Shown here in pieces: positions 34,870 through 46,639 of a DNA stretch of 64,000 nt. The DNA comes from Rhyacophila brunnea (Eukaryota > Arthropoda > Insecta > Trichoptera > Rhyacophilidae). Under the pieces are notes generated by a model. It was not told the DNA's origin. It searched no databases and saw nothing but the letters and a program-made list of their open reading frames with translations. The stretch is from NCBI GenBank assembly GCA_022495005.1, contig JAGYXB010001057.1:310001-374000 (forward strand), written 5' to 3'. Every line of letters starts with the position of its first letter. Position 1 is the first letter of the stretch. Both the position numbers and the translations under genes were made by a program.

Positions 34870-35090
34870 ATTATATTCGTGATAATAATAGTATATTCAT
34901 TGACATGTTTTCTTTTTCAAGTACATGCGGAACGTTTTTTATTCATCTTTACACGATTTAAGAATATATTTCTCCGACGCCATCACAAAACAAATTGACG
35001 TGCGAACAGGTCGACTATCGCTCTCCGACTGGTAACGCAGCCAAAATTACGTCCCACATACTGTTGAAAATTATTTGCCGTTCACTTATG
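34870..35090 (+). repeat. Dispersed repeat also at 26165-26385
   Basis: Same words and order as the copy beside the R1-like element; here with no R1-like sequence upstream, so it is an independent repeat rather than R1 UTR. Confidence 0.6.
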
Positions 35091-35365
35091 TACGCTCTTA
35101 ATAATAATCACTTAGAATGACGCTAAGATCCCGAAAATAAAATGAAACATAGCTCATATAAATAATTAATTATGTTGATAATTATTAATGTAATGTGATT
35201 AGCTCATTCAAAAAGAAATTGAGTCATTAAACGATACGGAAAAATATATTTTTTTTCTTTTGTTTTCAACTTCATTCCAGCCCCTCTTTCAATCGATCCA
35301 AGTCTCGTACAACTTTTTTAATACTTCATATTTTCCAACTATTCCACTGCAATGTTTGAATCTAT

Positions 35366-35979
35366 TAGGGATTGCAATACCGAATGAAAATGTGAATACC
35401 GGTTTTTCGGTATTTCTTAAACATTGAAAAAACAGAAGAAGGTTCTTATCAATAAATCTAACTGTTAAAATCGTTTTAAAATATTATTTTATAGCAAAAA
35501 CCTACATATCTACATTTATTATGTTGACATTTAAAAATAATATGTATTGATCATAATTGTAGAACTAGTCATTTTTTACAAATAATTTGAATATATTGAT
35601 AATTTTAAGTCTAAAGCCCTCAAAAGTTCATCAAGTGCAAATAAGTCCGGCTGCAGGATAAGTTACTTAAATTAAACGCTAGTAAAGTCATCAATAATAG
35701 AATAATTGTACATTTTTGTCACGGATGTTTTCTATTTCGAAATAATATTATGATAATTTGTAAAATATATTTGATGAAATTAGTTTTATTATTTTTTCAC
35801 CTCTGTTGCATTCACTCAATATATTTACATTTTAGCATCACATAACTTATAATTCATTTTCAAAAACATTACGAGTACTTAATACCGAAAATTCCGGTAT
35901 TTTGGAATTTTAAAAGCGGTATTTCGGTATTGATAAATACTGGAATACCGGTTTTGAAATACCGGTATTGCAATCCCTA
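35366..35979. mobile_element. TAGGGATTGCAATACCG hAT element, copy 1, perfect 8-bp TSD
   Basis: Begins TAGGGATTGCAATACCG and ends CGGTATTGCAATCCCTA. Flanked by identical GAATCTAT (35358-35365, 35980-35987). Subterminal ATACCGG/CCGGTAT words are repeated inside both ends. No ORF. Copies at 48730 and 55284. Confidence 0.92.
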
Positions 35980-36155
35980 GAATCTATGTATTTACATAAT
36001 TATGCCACAATAATAACGCACAATATGTTTTAATCTGCAAACTCATTTTTCCTAACTTCGCACATATTAATCTTACAATACTGTACTGTAAGATAGTATT
36101 ATATTTTCTTTTTAATATGTTAATAATAGGTGTTTATTTTATAATGCCACCATCC

Positions 36156-36492
36156 CATAGCCCCCACAAGGGGGGCTGACAGGTCTCTAGCCTGCTCTAG
36201 GCTTAAGGCGGGCCCGGCGTGGATTGGCCGATTGACCAGCCAAGTGAGATAAACACATCACAAAATTGTACGAATACTAAAAAAATGTTGCTAAAAGACG
36301 CTATTTCACATCAAGCATATTAACATTCAAAAAAATGTGGTTGTATGATGCAATTTTTGATTATTGTTTGTCGATATTCGACAACTCCATAATTTAAGTG
36401 GGTGTATACAACAATTCACACCACTAATTAGAATACACAACTGTAGATCGTCACGCTGCCTTTAACCTATGCGATAGGTAGGGGGGCCACTG
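36156..36492 (-). mobile_element. CATG-family MITE, copy 2
   Basis: Begins CATAGCCCCCACAAGGGG and ends GGGGGGCCACTG. Flanks CACCATCC (36148-36155) and TACCATCC (36493-36500) agree at 7 of 8. Opposite orientation to copy 1. One end is shortened (about 40 bp missing at the CATCCTGAAGCG side). Confidence 0.8.
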
Positions 36493-36500
36493 TACCATCC

Positions 36501-37070
36501 ACTCAAAATCCCACATAATATAAAGTAATCAAAGCAATGTGCAAGAGCACGTCGCTATTTTATTTTTTATACAAACAATGCATTCAATGCTACCTGCGAA
36601 ATTAATTTTAATTTGTAAAATGAATTAAACACTCGGACATACATTAAAAATTGTTTCATAACGTGTGTTTCACTCACATGGTAAGCTTTGATCAACCGTA
36701 CTTGGTGCTCACAAGTCACAATATGACTGAAATATCATTTAAAAAATCTTATATAGGATCAATACTAGGTCAACACGATGATTCAGGAACCTTTCTTCTG
36801 TCGTGGTTTTCCTTTTAAAATGACTGAAGCATGTTCCTATTTGTCATAAGAGTAATTTTTCTATTAAGGCCAAGGAACTCATTGTTCTGTGATGAAGGCT
36901 CAATAATTTGCTCCTATATGTGGGGGTGTCACCAATGTGGTGTTCGATTTGGGTCATCAATGTGGGAGACGTTGACGTGTTGTAGGTCATGGTGTTGAGG
37001 ATGATGATGAAGAAGTCGAAGATGGATGCAGGAGCGAGTTTTATTTGCGGTGTAACGGTTGGTACAATAG
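36501..37070. other. No gene seen
   Basis: AT-rich; the segment 36880-37040 has higher complexity but no ORF. Confidence 0.4.
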
Positions 37071-37078
37071 TATGTTAC

Positions 37079-37621
37079 CAGTGACGTCCCGTGGGGGTAG
37101 GCAGATTGAGCGTCGCTTGGGGGCGGCAGTTACTCAAAGGGCGGCAAATCGAGGAGAATCATTCGGTATATATAGAAAGCTATCTAAACTTACTAATAAC
37201 GGAAATGTCTTTCCATTAAAAAAATCAGCTCACTGGTTGGAAACAAAATATAAATCTATTAATTACTATGTACTATACAATTTTCAACAGGACTTTTTTG
37301 TCAGGTTCGCGATGTCTAGTTTACTTCCGTTGTCCTTGGACGTCACGTTCTTCACAGTCACTCGCGAGTTATGGAAGTTGTTAGGTGTATTTTTAAATGT
37401 ACCTATCTGAAACCGTATACTCGCAATATTGTCTATTGAAGCAGAGATGGCATTTAAGTTAGATTTAGTAGTATAGGTACCTATATCTTGTTATCAATGT
37501 ATCCATACAACACAATTCTTAGATATTGGAGTCATGAAAGGATGATAAAAATTACTGTATAAAAAATGTGGCGGCATTTTGGCACTGCCTAGGGGCGGCA
37601 TTTTGTCTAGGGACGTCACTG
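37079..37621. mobile_element. hAT non-autonomous element with 8-bp TSD
   Basis: Ends CAGTGACGTCCCGTGGGG and TCTAGGGACGTCACTG are inverted repeats. Flanks TATGTTAC (37071-37078) and TGTGTTAC (37622-37629) agree at 7 of 8. GGGGCGGCA words occur subterminally at both ends. The overlapping 121-codon ORF (37045-37410) starts outside the element and has no domain. Confidence 0.88.
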
Positions 37622-37629
37622 TGTGTTAC

Positions 37630-38744
37630 AGTAGTTATGTCCGAATCTCGGTACAATGAGATGTTGTGCGAAGCGATATAGAGACTGAGATTCTAATAGA
37701 TCCGGATTCTAGTGACATGTCCGATGAATTATTATTCGCTATTTATACATCAAAATAATATCTACTCATTATAATGTATGAAGTAACTAGGTATATAAAT
37801 CGAGTCAGCTACTACCTGTCATTTGCGTCAATGGACATCCGAGTAGCTGACTATTGTATAAAATATAGATATCGCGGAAATAACTAATGTACTATAATTT
37901 GACACTACGGAAATACATATTAAAGAATTTGTAATTCCGGTAATATATTTAATATCGCCGATCAATATGCTGACACGAATTGAGTTGGTATCACCATATA
38001 TATCTCTGTAAAGTCTACATGAAAATTAGTAGACCGATGATTCTTTTGCTGCTTTTCTGTTATACGAGTATATTTAGGCTATATCGTTATATAAAAAGGT
38101 TTTCTTCAATATATAGGTGCTAGAGTTATTGTATAAGTTACCATGAACCACCAAGTAAACACCGAATCCCTTGAAAAGATCATAATACTTTTTCTATATA
38201 AATTATTATGTTATTTTTTGTTAATATAAATGTTATTATTATTCGTAACGTATTATACATGTTATGATTTATTCCCTTTCCTATAGATTATCGTGATACA
38301 ACATCTTTGATAAATACGAATGGATTCATGAAATATATTACCATTATTCAAGTTGACTTTGAGGGTAAGACTGACTATTTTTATACGCATCTTTTCGCAG
38401 CCAAAATTTACCTCAATATTACATTCTATTTCATAATACAAGTAAAAGCATTTGGAAATATCAGTCGCATGATTAAGCGATGTGTTACTGTATGTATTTG
38501 TATAGAGTAGAAGTTAGTTGTCAGTCTACGACCGCAAGTAGGTATGTTTCGAGAGAGGAAGTAAGCAATTCAGAGCTTTCCGCGACCGGTGTCAAGGCTT
38601 GTATTTCAGCAAACAGGAAATGAGGCCATTAAGACTACTTCTCATCAGGCAAGTCAAATCTAAGGCCATCTGAGTATGAAAAATATTGTCAAAATAAATC
38701 TAAACGATACGCTATATTTGTAAATCTTCTTTATGATTTCGATG
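37630..38744. other. No gene seen
   Basis: AT-rich; 38515-38660 is a more complex, CG-containing patch without ORF or repeat. Confidence 0.4.
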
Positions 38745-38885
38745 TAGGCTTAGAGTGGATCTATTCTTTGGATCCAGCATTAGTGGAAGTACAGCTTTAT
38801 TGTGAAAAGGGTTTAAAAGATGTTTTTAGGATTTCTTTACTTGGAGGTTTATGGAATTTATCCGTACCTTTATTCGAAAGACTTT
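38745..38885 (+). mobile_element. Possible decayed LINE fragment
   Basis: The DNA GTGGAAGTACAGC...TTTCTTTACTTGGAGGTTTATGG...TTATCCGTACC resembles the VERVQKKFLRLLYLRLYGYYP part of the LINE at 2148, with indels. Weak. Confidence 0.35.
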
Positions 38886-39111
38886 ATTTTAAGTATAATA
38901 ATATGTACTTACATACTGTAAACTAAAACTTTTTTTTTTTTTATTTTTATTTGAATACGTATTTTTTTATTTGCAGTGGAACCCCGATCTACCGTTCTCG
39001 CATAAATCGTTTTCCCGCACGGATCATTCATTTTTGAAAGTCCCGCCAAACACCCATAAGAACAATCTAAATATCATTAATTGAGTTAGCATTTACTTGG
39101 TATAATTCCAT

Positions 39112-40302
39112 TTTAAAAGAAATGAAAATATAATTAATATTAAATTCTACAGGTTTTTTTAAAAATAAGAGAATTTCAGAGGATTAATAATAAACATAAC
39201 TTTAAAATATATAGAAAACCCACCTACACGGAAACTGCTATACATAAAGGCTCGCAATATCCATGGATTCATAAGTTGGCGGCATACCATGCCATGATCC
39301 ACAGGCTAGTCAGTGTGCCCATGAACAAATTAGATTTTGAGGATGAAGTACATACCATCAAACAAATAGCCTTAAGTAATGGATATGCAACATCCATGGT
39401 AGATAAAATATTATATAAAAAAAAACAACTTAAATTAGCTAGATCTACAATAACGTTAAAGATTCAAATCGTTATTACAAGTCCATTGCTTATCACGGCA
39501 TTATTTCAGACAAAATTTATCAAGAAATTAAACATAGCGTTAACGTAGCATTCAAAGCTAATAATAATCTAGGATTAAATTTAAAAAATAGTAAAGATAA
39601 AATCAACAAACTGGAGAAAAGCGGGGCTTATAAAATAACATGTGGCACATGTAGTCTATGCTACATTGGTCAATTTGGCAGGCCTATAAAAATTCGTTTT
39701 GAAGAATATCTCCGGTCTTTCAGGAATGGTAAAACAGATTCTCAATTCGCTAAAAATTTGATATCAAATTCGCATACCATCAGTGATAAAATAACGCCAG
39801 AATGTTTGCATATATGTAACAAAGGTCTAAAATTAAATTTACTCAAATAGTTGGAAATAAATCGCGAATTATCCAAAAGTAATCACATAATTAATGAAAA
39901 TTTGGTAATGCATTCATCGCCACTATTAAATATAATTTAAACACATGATTAACAAAATTATACTAATAATATTTTATTGATTAATAATGTCAAGAAATAA
40001 CCAAAGCACTCGAACACTGTATTTTCGATAAAATTTGTAAATTTTTATATCCATTAAAAACCCACTTAGGGTTTCAAAGTATTAATAATATTACAATTAA
40101 TAGTAAGTATAAAAATTCATAATATTGTTTGAACGAATAAGAAAATGTATTCTGTCTCTATCTATGCGAATAGTATTTAAGCAAAGGCAAACGGCCTATC
40201 TGAATAGTCTTGATAATGGTGTTACAACCGAAATAGATATCGACAAACCTTTTTAAAAAACCTGTAGAATTTAATATTAATTATATTTTCATTTCTTTTA
40301 AT
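39112..40302 (+). mobile_element. Penelope-like element fragment with inverted flanking arms
   Basis: From about 39175 the frame reads NFKIYRKPTYTETAIHKGSQ and HKLAAYHAMIHRLVSVPMNK through DEVHTIKQIALSNGY, the RT end of Penelope-like elements. After frameshifts comes GAYKITCGTCSLCYIGQFGR, a GIY-YIG endonuclease with CxxC. The segment is bounded by a 52-bp inverted repeat: 39112-39165 (TTAATATTAAATTCTACAGG) and its reverse complement at 40250-40302. The RT core is missing. Confidence 0.85.
39174..39548 (+). pseudogene. Penelope-like RT C-terminal frame
   Basis: Open from the left arm to 39548. Residues correspond to the RT-to-linker part of Penelope proteins (IYRKPTYT, HKLAAYHAMIHRL). The reading then continues in another frame with the GIY-YIG part at about 39620-39840 and ends at a stop near 39848. 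Not functional. Confidence 0.75.
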
Positions 40303-40631
40303 CTAAATAATATCGTCTAAATATTATGGTCCCGTCACAAATATTATCCCGACTGACCGTTTTTGTCGAATATTTTTCATTTCGCTTTCGTAGAATTGTT
40401 ATGATACATACAGACCTTTCAACCGCGTCGCTTTGTTTGCACAGGTCGGTCGGCGCTCAGGCTTGCCTCGCATCTCGTATCACGAATTTTTATAAGTCGC
40501 TACTAAAATGCACCCCATGAAGAAAACTAGAACTCTAACTGAGAAACTGAAAATAATTCAACACGTCTAAAAAAATTCAGGACAAAAACAAGTTTTTTTT
40601 TTTAATTTTAATTTTAATTTTATTTCACTGT
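40303..40631. other. No gene seen
   Basis: Short ORF of 64 codons at 40326 without features; poly-T/A-rich run near 40590-40630. Confidence 0.4.
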
Positions 40632-40810
40632 ATATAAAGTATAAATGAAAACTCTGCCTGTGTGGTCCAGAAAACTACTTATAAAATAAGGAACATCGGT
40701 TAATAATAATTGTTCTCCCAAGTTGCGGAAATAACCTGCCATCCATAATGCAGATTGATGGCGCAATAATTATTGGCTTAATCAAATCGCTTCGGATACA
40801 TATTCGAATA
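40632..40810 (+). mobile_element. Decayed LINE 3' fragment
   Basis: Aligns by eye to 2325-2505: TATAAATGAAAACTCTGCC, TTGTTCTCCCAAG and AATCGCTTCGG appear in the same order. Much more diverged than the other copies. Confidence 0.55.
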
Positions 40811-41800
40811 TCGGTGCTCTTATGAAGTGACTGACTCCATGCGCTGTAAAATAGAATAATATACCTTATAGTGTAACGAAAGACTCACAGACGAGGCTAC
40901 CAGGCGCTCAGAACGAAAAAGATAGAACGTACTATAACATCATTAATACTTAACTTCTGTGGTAATCTTTTGAAGACCACATAAATGACATTAATGCTGC
41001 GCGCTTCAAAATATGTTGTAAATATGGTTGTGTACTAAGCTACGTATGCTTTCTTTAAATATCAGTAAAATTATATCGAAAAATTCGACGCATTACAGTT
41101 GAGACGAGTTTGTATTTGCAACCAGGGTTATAAGTATTTGGGTAAACAAAAGTATCTTCCAAACTGTCGAGTTTATTCTAAAAGTTAAATGGCAGTAGAT
41201 ATATTGACGACTGCTTAAAGCCAATCCAAAACAGAATAGTATATATAACCACGTATCGACGTATCGATAAAAAAATTGTTTTATATAAACTGTTATCTTT
41301 CAAATCTCTGCCATTACTTGGCAAGGCCGAAGAAATTTCCTAACATTTCCACAAAAAATCTTATCTAATAGCTTTTCCCATTCTCGCCCTTCCTGGGACC
41401 CTATAAATAATTGCAAACGATTATGGTGTTTTCCGAGCGTTTGTTTCATGCGAAGCGGTTTACCTCCAGAGAAGACTTATAATTTTTTGAGTTTAAGTAT
41501 TTTAAGTGCTCTTATTTAAAAGCCTCTAATCGTCCGCCCATTAAGCTATCTTCATAATGTTTTTTTTTGAAACTCTGCGTAGACTTAACAGTTTATTTGT
41601 GAAAATTTGGCATTCGTTTAACAAAGAGAAAATAAATAAATATACCTAGGTAGGCAATGAAAATTTGGTAAATAAATATAATTTCTGTCAATGTTGATTC
41701 ACAAAGATCATAATGATATAATATTATGTAGGTAACGATACATTCCACTCGCGTTGATATTACATTGATAATAATAATATTGATTATATAATTGATGTAC
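40811..41800. other. No gene seen; complex patch at 41340-41490
   Basis: The patch 41340-41490 (CCCATTCTCGCCCTTCCTGG, TTTCCGAGCGTTTG) is GC-richer and unique in the window; could be conserved non-coding. The rest is AT-rich. Confidence 0.35.
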
Positions 41801-42043
41801 ACCCACGATGGCCGCGCGGCTTAAGCATTGGCCAATGGCGTCGTGGGTCCCAGGTTCGAATCCTGAGTCTGGCAAGTACACAGTTGTTTTTCAATTTGTG
41901 TATGAGCCAGAGTATGGACCTAATAGGTTGAACAAGTGGCTGACATTCATTTCTCGTAAAAAACAAAATCTGTTAATAGAAACCTTCACTCTGTGGAAGC
42001 CCATCCTATTAGGATCAGACATAGTCGAGAAAAAATATTCTTA
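41801..42043 (+). mobile_element. tRNA-derived SINE, family A, sense copy
   Basis: The head CCCACGATGGCCGCGCGGC carries the A-box region. The B box GGTTCGAATCCTGAG lies at about 41852. The body GAGTATGGACCTAATAGGTT and an end CTATTAGGATCAGACATAG follow. The tRNA fold is not complete because no acceptor stem closes. Confidence 0.85.
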
Positions 42044-42126
42044 ACTAAGTTTCGTTGATCTAGTTAGCGTTTTATTTAGTGGTAATTGCTGATAATTAAA
42101 TTCATAACAAGTGAATAAGAAGTAAT

Positions 42127-42378
42127 TTCTTCTTTCTTTTTCTTTCGACCATGTCCGATCCTAATAGGATCATATGGGCCTCCACAGAGTAGAGGTTTGT
42201 ATTGACAGATGTTGTTTTTTTTTACGAGAAATGGATGTCAGCCACTTGCTCAACCTATTAGGTCCATACCTGACACCCACAAATTTAAAAACAATATGTG
42301 TACTTGCCAGACCCAGGATTCGAACCTGGGACCCACGGGGTTATAGTCCAACGCTTAAGCCACGTGGCCACCGTGGGC
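42127..42378 (-). mobile_element. tRNA-derived SINE, family A, antisense copy with 9-bp TSD
   Basis: The antisense head GCGTTGGACTATAACCCC...TGGGTCCCAGG and B box GGTTCGAATCCTGGG are followed by the same body. Flanked by AGAAGTAAT at 42118-42126 and 42379-42387. Convergent with the sense copy just upstream. Confidence 0.88.
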
Positions 42379-42387
42379 AGAAGTAAT

Positions 42388-42894
42388 AGATAGACTATAT
42401 TTTTATACAATGGGTTTTGTATTCCTTTTCACCCTGATATGGCATGGATATAGGTAATATGGATATCTGCGGAAAAACCACACCAGCCATAGGATGTCTG
42501 TTTTATAATGGATACTATCATCATTGAAAACTTAGCGTTTATCTTGAATTATTGAATAGTTAAAATACCCATCAATCGTAAAGCGTTCCAACTAGCGTTT
42601 TTCGACATATCAAACACCTTAAAAAATCACACAAAAAGCTATAATATTATCCCGATTTCCTTTACAATCAAATTCTTGGGCTCTATATAACATATTATTT
42701 AACTCACCAATAATTTAAATGAAATCTACGATATTTAATTGATTATATAAGTATGACTTACCTATTCATGCCTATTCATTAGATGCGAAACAATTAATTC
42801 TCCTTCAATATGTATAAATTGAAAACCCATGAGAGAAATATATATAAAACTAGGCACTAGTTTTTTTGTCTAAAATCTTTTTGACAACAAAAAT
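42388..42894. other. No gene seen
   Basis: AT-rich; no recognised element. Confidence 0.45.
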
Positions 42895-42985
42895 TGGACG
42901 ACCAGCGGGATTCGATCCCGCACCCCCGGGATTCGCGCCCTTGTGATTTTCTAACTAAGCTGTGTGTGTCTTATCCTCCTATCTA
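42895..42985 (-). mobile_element. tRNA-like SINE head
   Basis: On the minus strand, AGCTTAGTTAGAAAATCAC resembles an A box and GTGCGGGATCGAATCCCGC a B box with T-arm. The expected acceptor stem does not pair, so a SINE head or tRNA pseudogene is more likely than a functional tRNA. Confidence 0.55.
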
Positions 42986-43801
42986 ATTACGACAAAAAAT
43001 ATTTGTAGTTTTTACAATACTCTTTGAAGCGCTTTCTAAATATCAATATACTTTTGTTCTTGCAATACAATGATCGAAATTACGTCGTATTTTTTGAAGT
43101 GCTCGTTTATAGACATTTTTGTTAATTTAATTGTAAGAAAATCTTGTGTTTTTTTCTGCCAACTACCTAAATTAATTTCTAGTATATGCTTGTATACCTA
43201 ATGAGTACATATACTACAGTATATTTGTTTATATACTTAATCCTAGACTTTGAGGTAGTATTATCGCATATTTAATAATATTGTTATATATTATTACGGT
43301 ATTGCATTGTACATAAACATACATACTTACCAATTTATTGTATGAAATATCAAAGTGATCCTACTTTTCTTCGTTATATTTTAGTGTACCCACAGCTCCA
43401 ATATTATAGTGACGAAAAAGTCAAAAAGGCCTACAAAGTTTCATCTCATAACAATATCATTTAACTATAATCATTATCGATAAGGCGTAACTCCCGTTAT
43501 ATGTAACGTAATATAAGCATAAAATAACGGAATATTATGGTCGTAAGGATCAATATGGCTCTTGTGTATCGTTTTCTGTATCGCTTAACCACTATATTTG
43601 GCAGGTTAATACACGATACAATGGCCGATTATGTTTCTAATCGGACAAACCTTATATAATATATACTTAGTCTGGTTAGATATATAAAATAAATTATGAT
43701 ACTAACCCATATCATACTTTAAGTCAAAATAGACGGTGTGCTACGAAGAGTTTTGTATCCATAATATGAGAGACGTAGTATTTTTTTTGTGATTCGTCTA
43801 C
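42986..43801. other. No gene seen
   Basis: AT-rich; no ORF or recognised repeat. Confidence 0.45.
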
Positions 43802-44476
43802 CAGCACATCTATTCTATACACGAGGCTGCTATGGCGGCTATCATATTTAGTTTTAGGCTAGTTTATCATATTTAAGTATTGAGGCGGTTAATTGTTACA
43901 ATAGGTGAGTTAACTGTCTGAACTGTCAAAAAGTGATATACTTAAACAGCACCTCTCTTGGCTGTGTTATCTTTTAGTGCGAGATAGACAGTTTTGACAA
44001 CTTAGACGGCTAACTTATTGTAACAATACCTCAATCATGGCCCTCACAAGGGAGGGCTGACAGGGCTCTAGCCTGGGGGCCCGGGTTCAGGAGGGGCCCG
44101 GTGTGGCGAGTCGACCAGATAAGTGAGATAAACACACATAACAAATTTGCTTCAATAGCAAAAAAATCTTCGATAATGTTATTATTTAAAATTATGTGGT
44201 TGTACGATACAATTTTAATTGTGTATCGATGCTCGACAACTCCATAATTCAAATGGATGTATTAAAATATACAAAAAAAACACTGAATATAGGTACACAT
44301 TAATTTTACCGCGTACACCATTAGAAAAACACTAATGTAGAGCGTCACACTGCCTTTGTTCTTAGCGATAGGTAGGGGGCCCGCAAAAGATCCCAGCCTG
44401 GGGGCCCGCTTCAGGATGTGGGGCCCATGACCTCAATACATAAATATGATAAACTACCCTAGATAATAGATGCGCT
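43802..44476. mobile_element. Foldback element, copy 2, interrupted by CATG MITE
   Basis: Left end CAGCACATCTATTCTATACA; right end AATAGATGCGCTG after the MITE. The inner part GACAGTTTTGACAA...TTATTGTAACAAT matches the centre of the other copies. The CATG MITE (44036-44429) lies near its right end. Confidence 0.75.
44036..44429 (-). mobile_element. CATG-ended MITE, copy 3, perfect 8-bp TSD, nested
   Basis: Begins CATGGCCCTCACAAGGG and ends GGATGTGGGGCCCATG. Flanked by identical ACCTCAAT (44028-44035, 44430-44437). It lies inside the foldback copy, so the foldback is older. Confidence 0.92.
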
Positions 44477-44479
44477 GAA

Positions 44480-44895
44480 ACCTGATAACTATATTAGAAA
44501 TAGAGAGCATCAGTTGTTTATTCTCCCAAGGTACAGAGGCAACCTGCCACTGGTAATGCCACTTGGGAGGGCGATAATTATGTTCAACCAAATTGCTTCG
44601 GGTGTTGATATATTATTCTACTTGCCTGAGGGTGAGTTTAGGTGAACGCTATTTTATAAATAATTCTTAAAATAGGGTCTCCTTAGCAAACTCGGTGTAC
44701 TTCTTTGAACTTCTATATATGTATAATTGTATTTTTACTGTTTTTGTATGTTTATAATTATTATGATCTCTTTTTATATTTTCATTTTTATCGCTTTAGT
44801 TATTTTTTGTCTTTATAATAATGTTTCATGTCATGTTGTGAACGTCTTAAACTTATAATTTGCAATGTCTACAGTATGTTAAAAATAAATTGAAT
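44480..44895 (+). mobile_element. LINE 3' end fragment
   Basis: The frame reads PDNYIRNREHQLFILPRYRG and LVMPLGRAIIMFNQIASGVD, then a premature stop, the shared 3' UTR (GTTGTGAACGTCTTAAAC) and an A-rich end at 44890. Confidence 0.75.
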
Positions 44896-44989
44896 CGAAT
44901 ATTTCCCGAGTCATGGTGTCACCTACAGAAGTATTCATGGGTTCCACTTTTCACCGCTTTAACTTGATATTTTGATTAATTGCATCAAT

Positions 44990-45040
44990 ATCCGCGCCGG
45001 GCCCGTTCGCTCTACCACTCGGTTACCAGCATAGGCATAT
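44990..45040 (-). other. Possible tRNA-like head remnant
   Basis: On the minus strand TGGTAACCGAGTGGTAGAGC resembles an A-box region, but no B box follows. Weak. Confidence 0.25.
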
Positions 45041-45755
45041 AGCATTGAGAAAACTAAGTATATCCAGACGTAAACCAAAAATATTCCCAATCATTATTAA
45101 AAACAAAAAAACGCATTATACGCGCGATGTTTTCATGAAACCTGGATAATATTTTTTTATTGAAGTCTCAAAAGTTAGATTATATGCTTCATCCCTTTGC
45201 ACTCTGACTCTAGAATGAAAATGATGTACTACATTCTAAAAATACATTTTTACATGTGTTATCTATTTATTTATTGATTACTACATACATTAATAGAAGT
45301 GAATATAATTTGATCAAATTTTATGCGAGGTAATCAGGCAAAGAGGCGTATCAGTATAATAGTAAAAAGTGCAAAGCCATAAAATGTACACTCTACTTGA
45401 GCGTCGGACCTTTAATAATAATCCACTGTTTCCTGAAGATTAATATCAACCAGTAACTAGAATTGAAACCAGTATAGTAATTAAATTGACATTTACCTAG
45501 TTAGACTTCCATTAAAATGTGGTTGAAGTTTTTGTTAATCCCATGATATTTAATTTACTTTAGTAGAAACTGTATAAGAAAATAAACCCATAGTCAGAAC
45601 GATTCAAATATTGTAACTGAACTGTTCTGACGATCGATGTTTTGCCCGAAATAGCTGTCAACAAAAATATAATGTTGTGACAAGGCTTATCATTGTTCAT
45701 GAGTATTTAACATCTCATGTATAATATAATAAACGCTATATACATAAATAATATG
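45041..45755. other. No gene seen
   Basis: AT-rich; no recognised element. Confidence 0.45.
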
Positions 45756-46125
45756 AAGTGAGCCATTTGCAGAGTCTATTAGGTCCATTCCCCGGTACAA
45801 ACACACATTGAAAAATAACATGTCATTTTTTTCCTGGCTGAGGATTCAAACCCGGGATCAGTGATGCCAACCGTACTATAATTATAGTACAATATGATAA
45901 TTTTAATTCCGCAAAAAAATTAAAATACTATAGTTTTACGCCAAATATAGCAAAATACTATAATTTTAAGGGATTCAAGATGAAAAATGTTCCTGTACTA
46001 TACATTTTTCAGAAATACTATAATTTTTATGCTTTTGTACTATAATCAGCATAGAAAAAGATGGCAACACTTCCCGGGATCCACGATATTATAAGCTTGA
46101 CGCGTAACCGCTCGGCCATCGTAGA
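45756..46125 (-). mobile_element. tRNA-derived SINE, family A relative, interrupted by MITE
   Basis: On the minus strand the head CTACGATGGCCGAGCGGTTA is followed, across the nested MITE, by TTTGAATCCTCAGCC and the body word GGACCTAATAGA. More diverged than the other family A copies. Confidence 0.75.
45859..46072. mobile_element. Small hAT-like MITE nested in SINE, perfect 8-bp TSD
   Basis: Left end CAGTGATGCCAACCG; right end GATGGCAACACTT. Identical CCCGGGAT flanks (45851-45858, 46073-46080) come from the SINE B-box region. The interior is made of near-tandem ACTATAATTTT-type units. Confidence 0.85.
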
Positions 46126-46639
46126 TAAAAACATTTCAGTTGTTTACTAATCTATGTTTTCTCTAGCTCCTCATTTCGACAATATTTAAAATATATTTTA
46201 ACTAAATTTACAGGTAAAATTCGAATTCGGAAACAACTAGTGTACATAATAATATATATATACACTTAAAAAGTAAAAGTTTTCTTTAAAAATCTGTACA
46301 TAATCGAAAGTAAAAAAAGAGTGTCTTTATTTTACAAAAGAGAAAGAAAGTTATCTTCAAAGGAAAATATAATCCGTCCTTTTGGGCCACGGTGTAATCA
46401 GACGAGAGTTTGACAAACACGGATGCAGTGTTTGCGATTAACTCAACCGTGGAGATCCATAGAGACTATTTAGCGTAAGAATCTCGGTCATGCACACATT
46501 CTCCTTTATCAGTGCGTTTAAAAATTGTCCATGGTATGGCCCACTTAATCCAAAAGATACAATTATTCACGGCTCTTGAACAGCTTCATAAGGTATTTAA
46601 TGAATAATATTGTTATTACCCTATTTATTATTATTAATA

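Noticed and set aside
37045..37410. 121-codon + ORF
   Set aside because: Starts outside and crosses the left end of a hAT element (37079); no protein features.
38978..39060. Possible pogo/mariner terminus (CAGTGGAACCCCGATCTACC)
   Set aside because: No opposite end or TA duplication found; left as a possible fragment only.
42895..42985. Functional tRNA on the minus strand
   Set aside because: B-box arm pairs, but the acceptor stem does not close; SINE head or pseudogene preferred.
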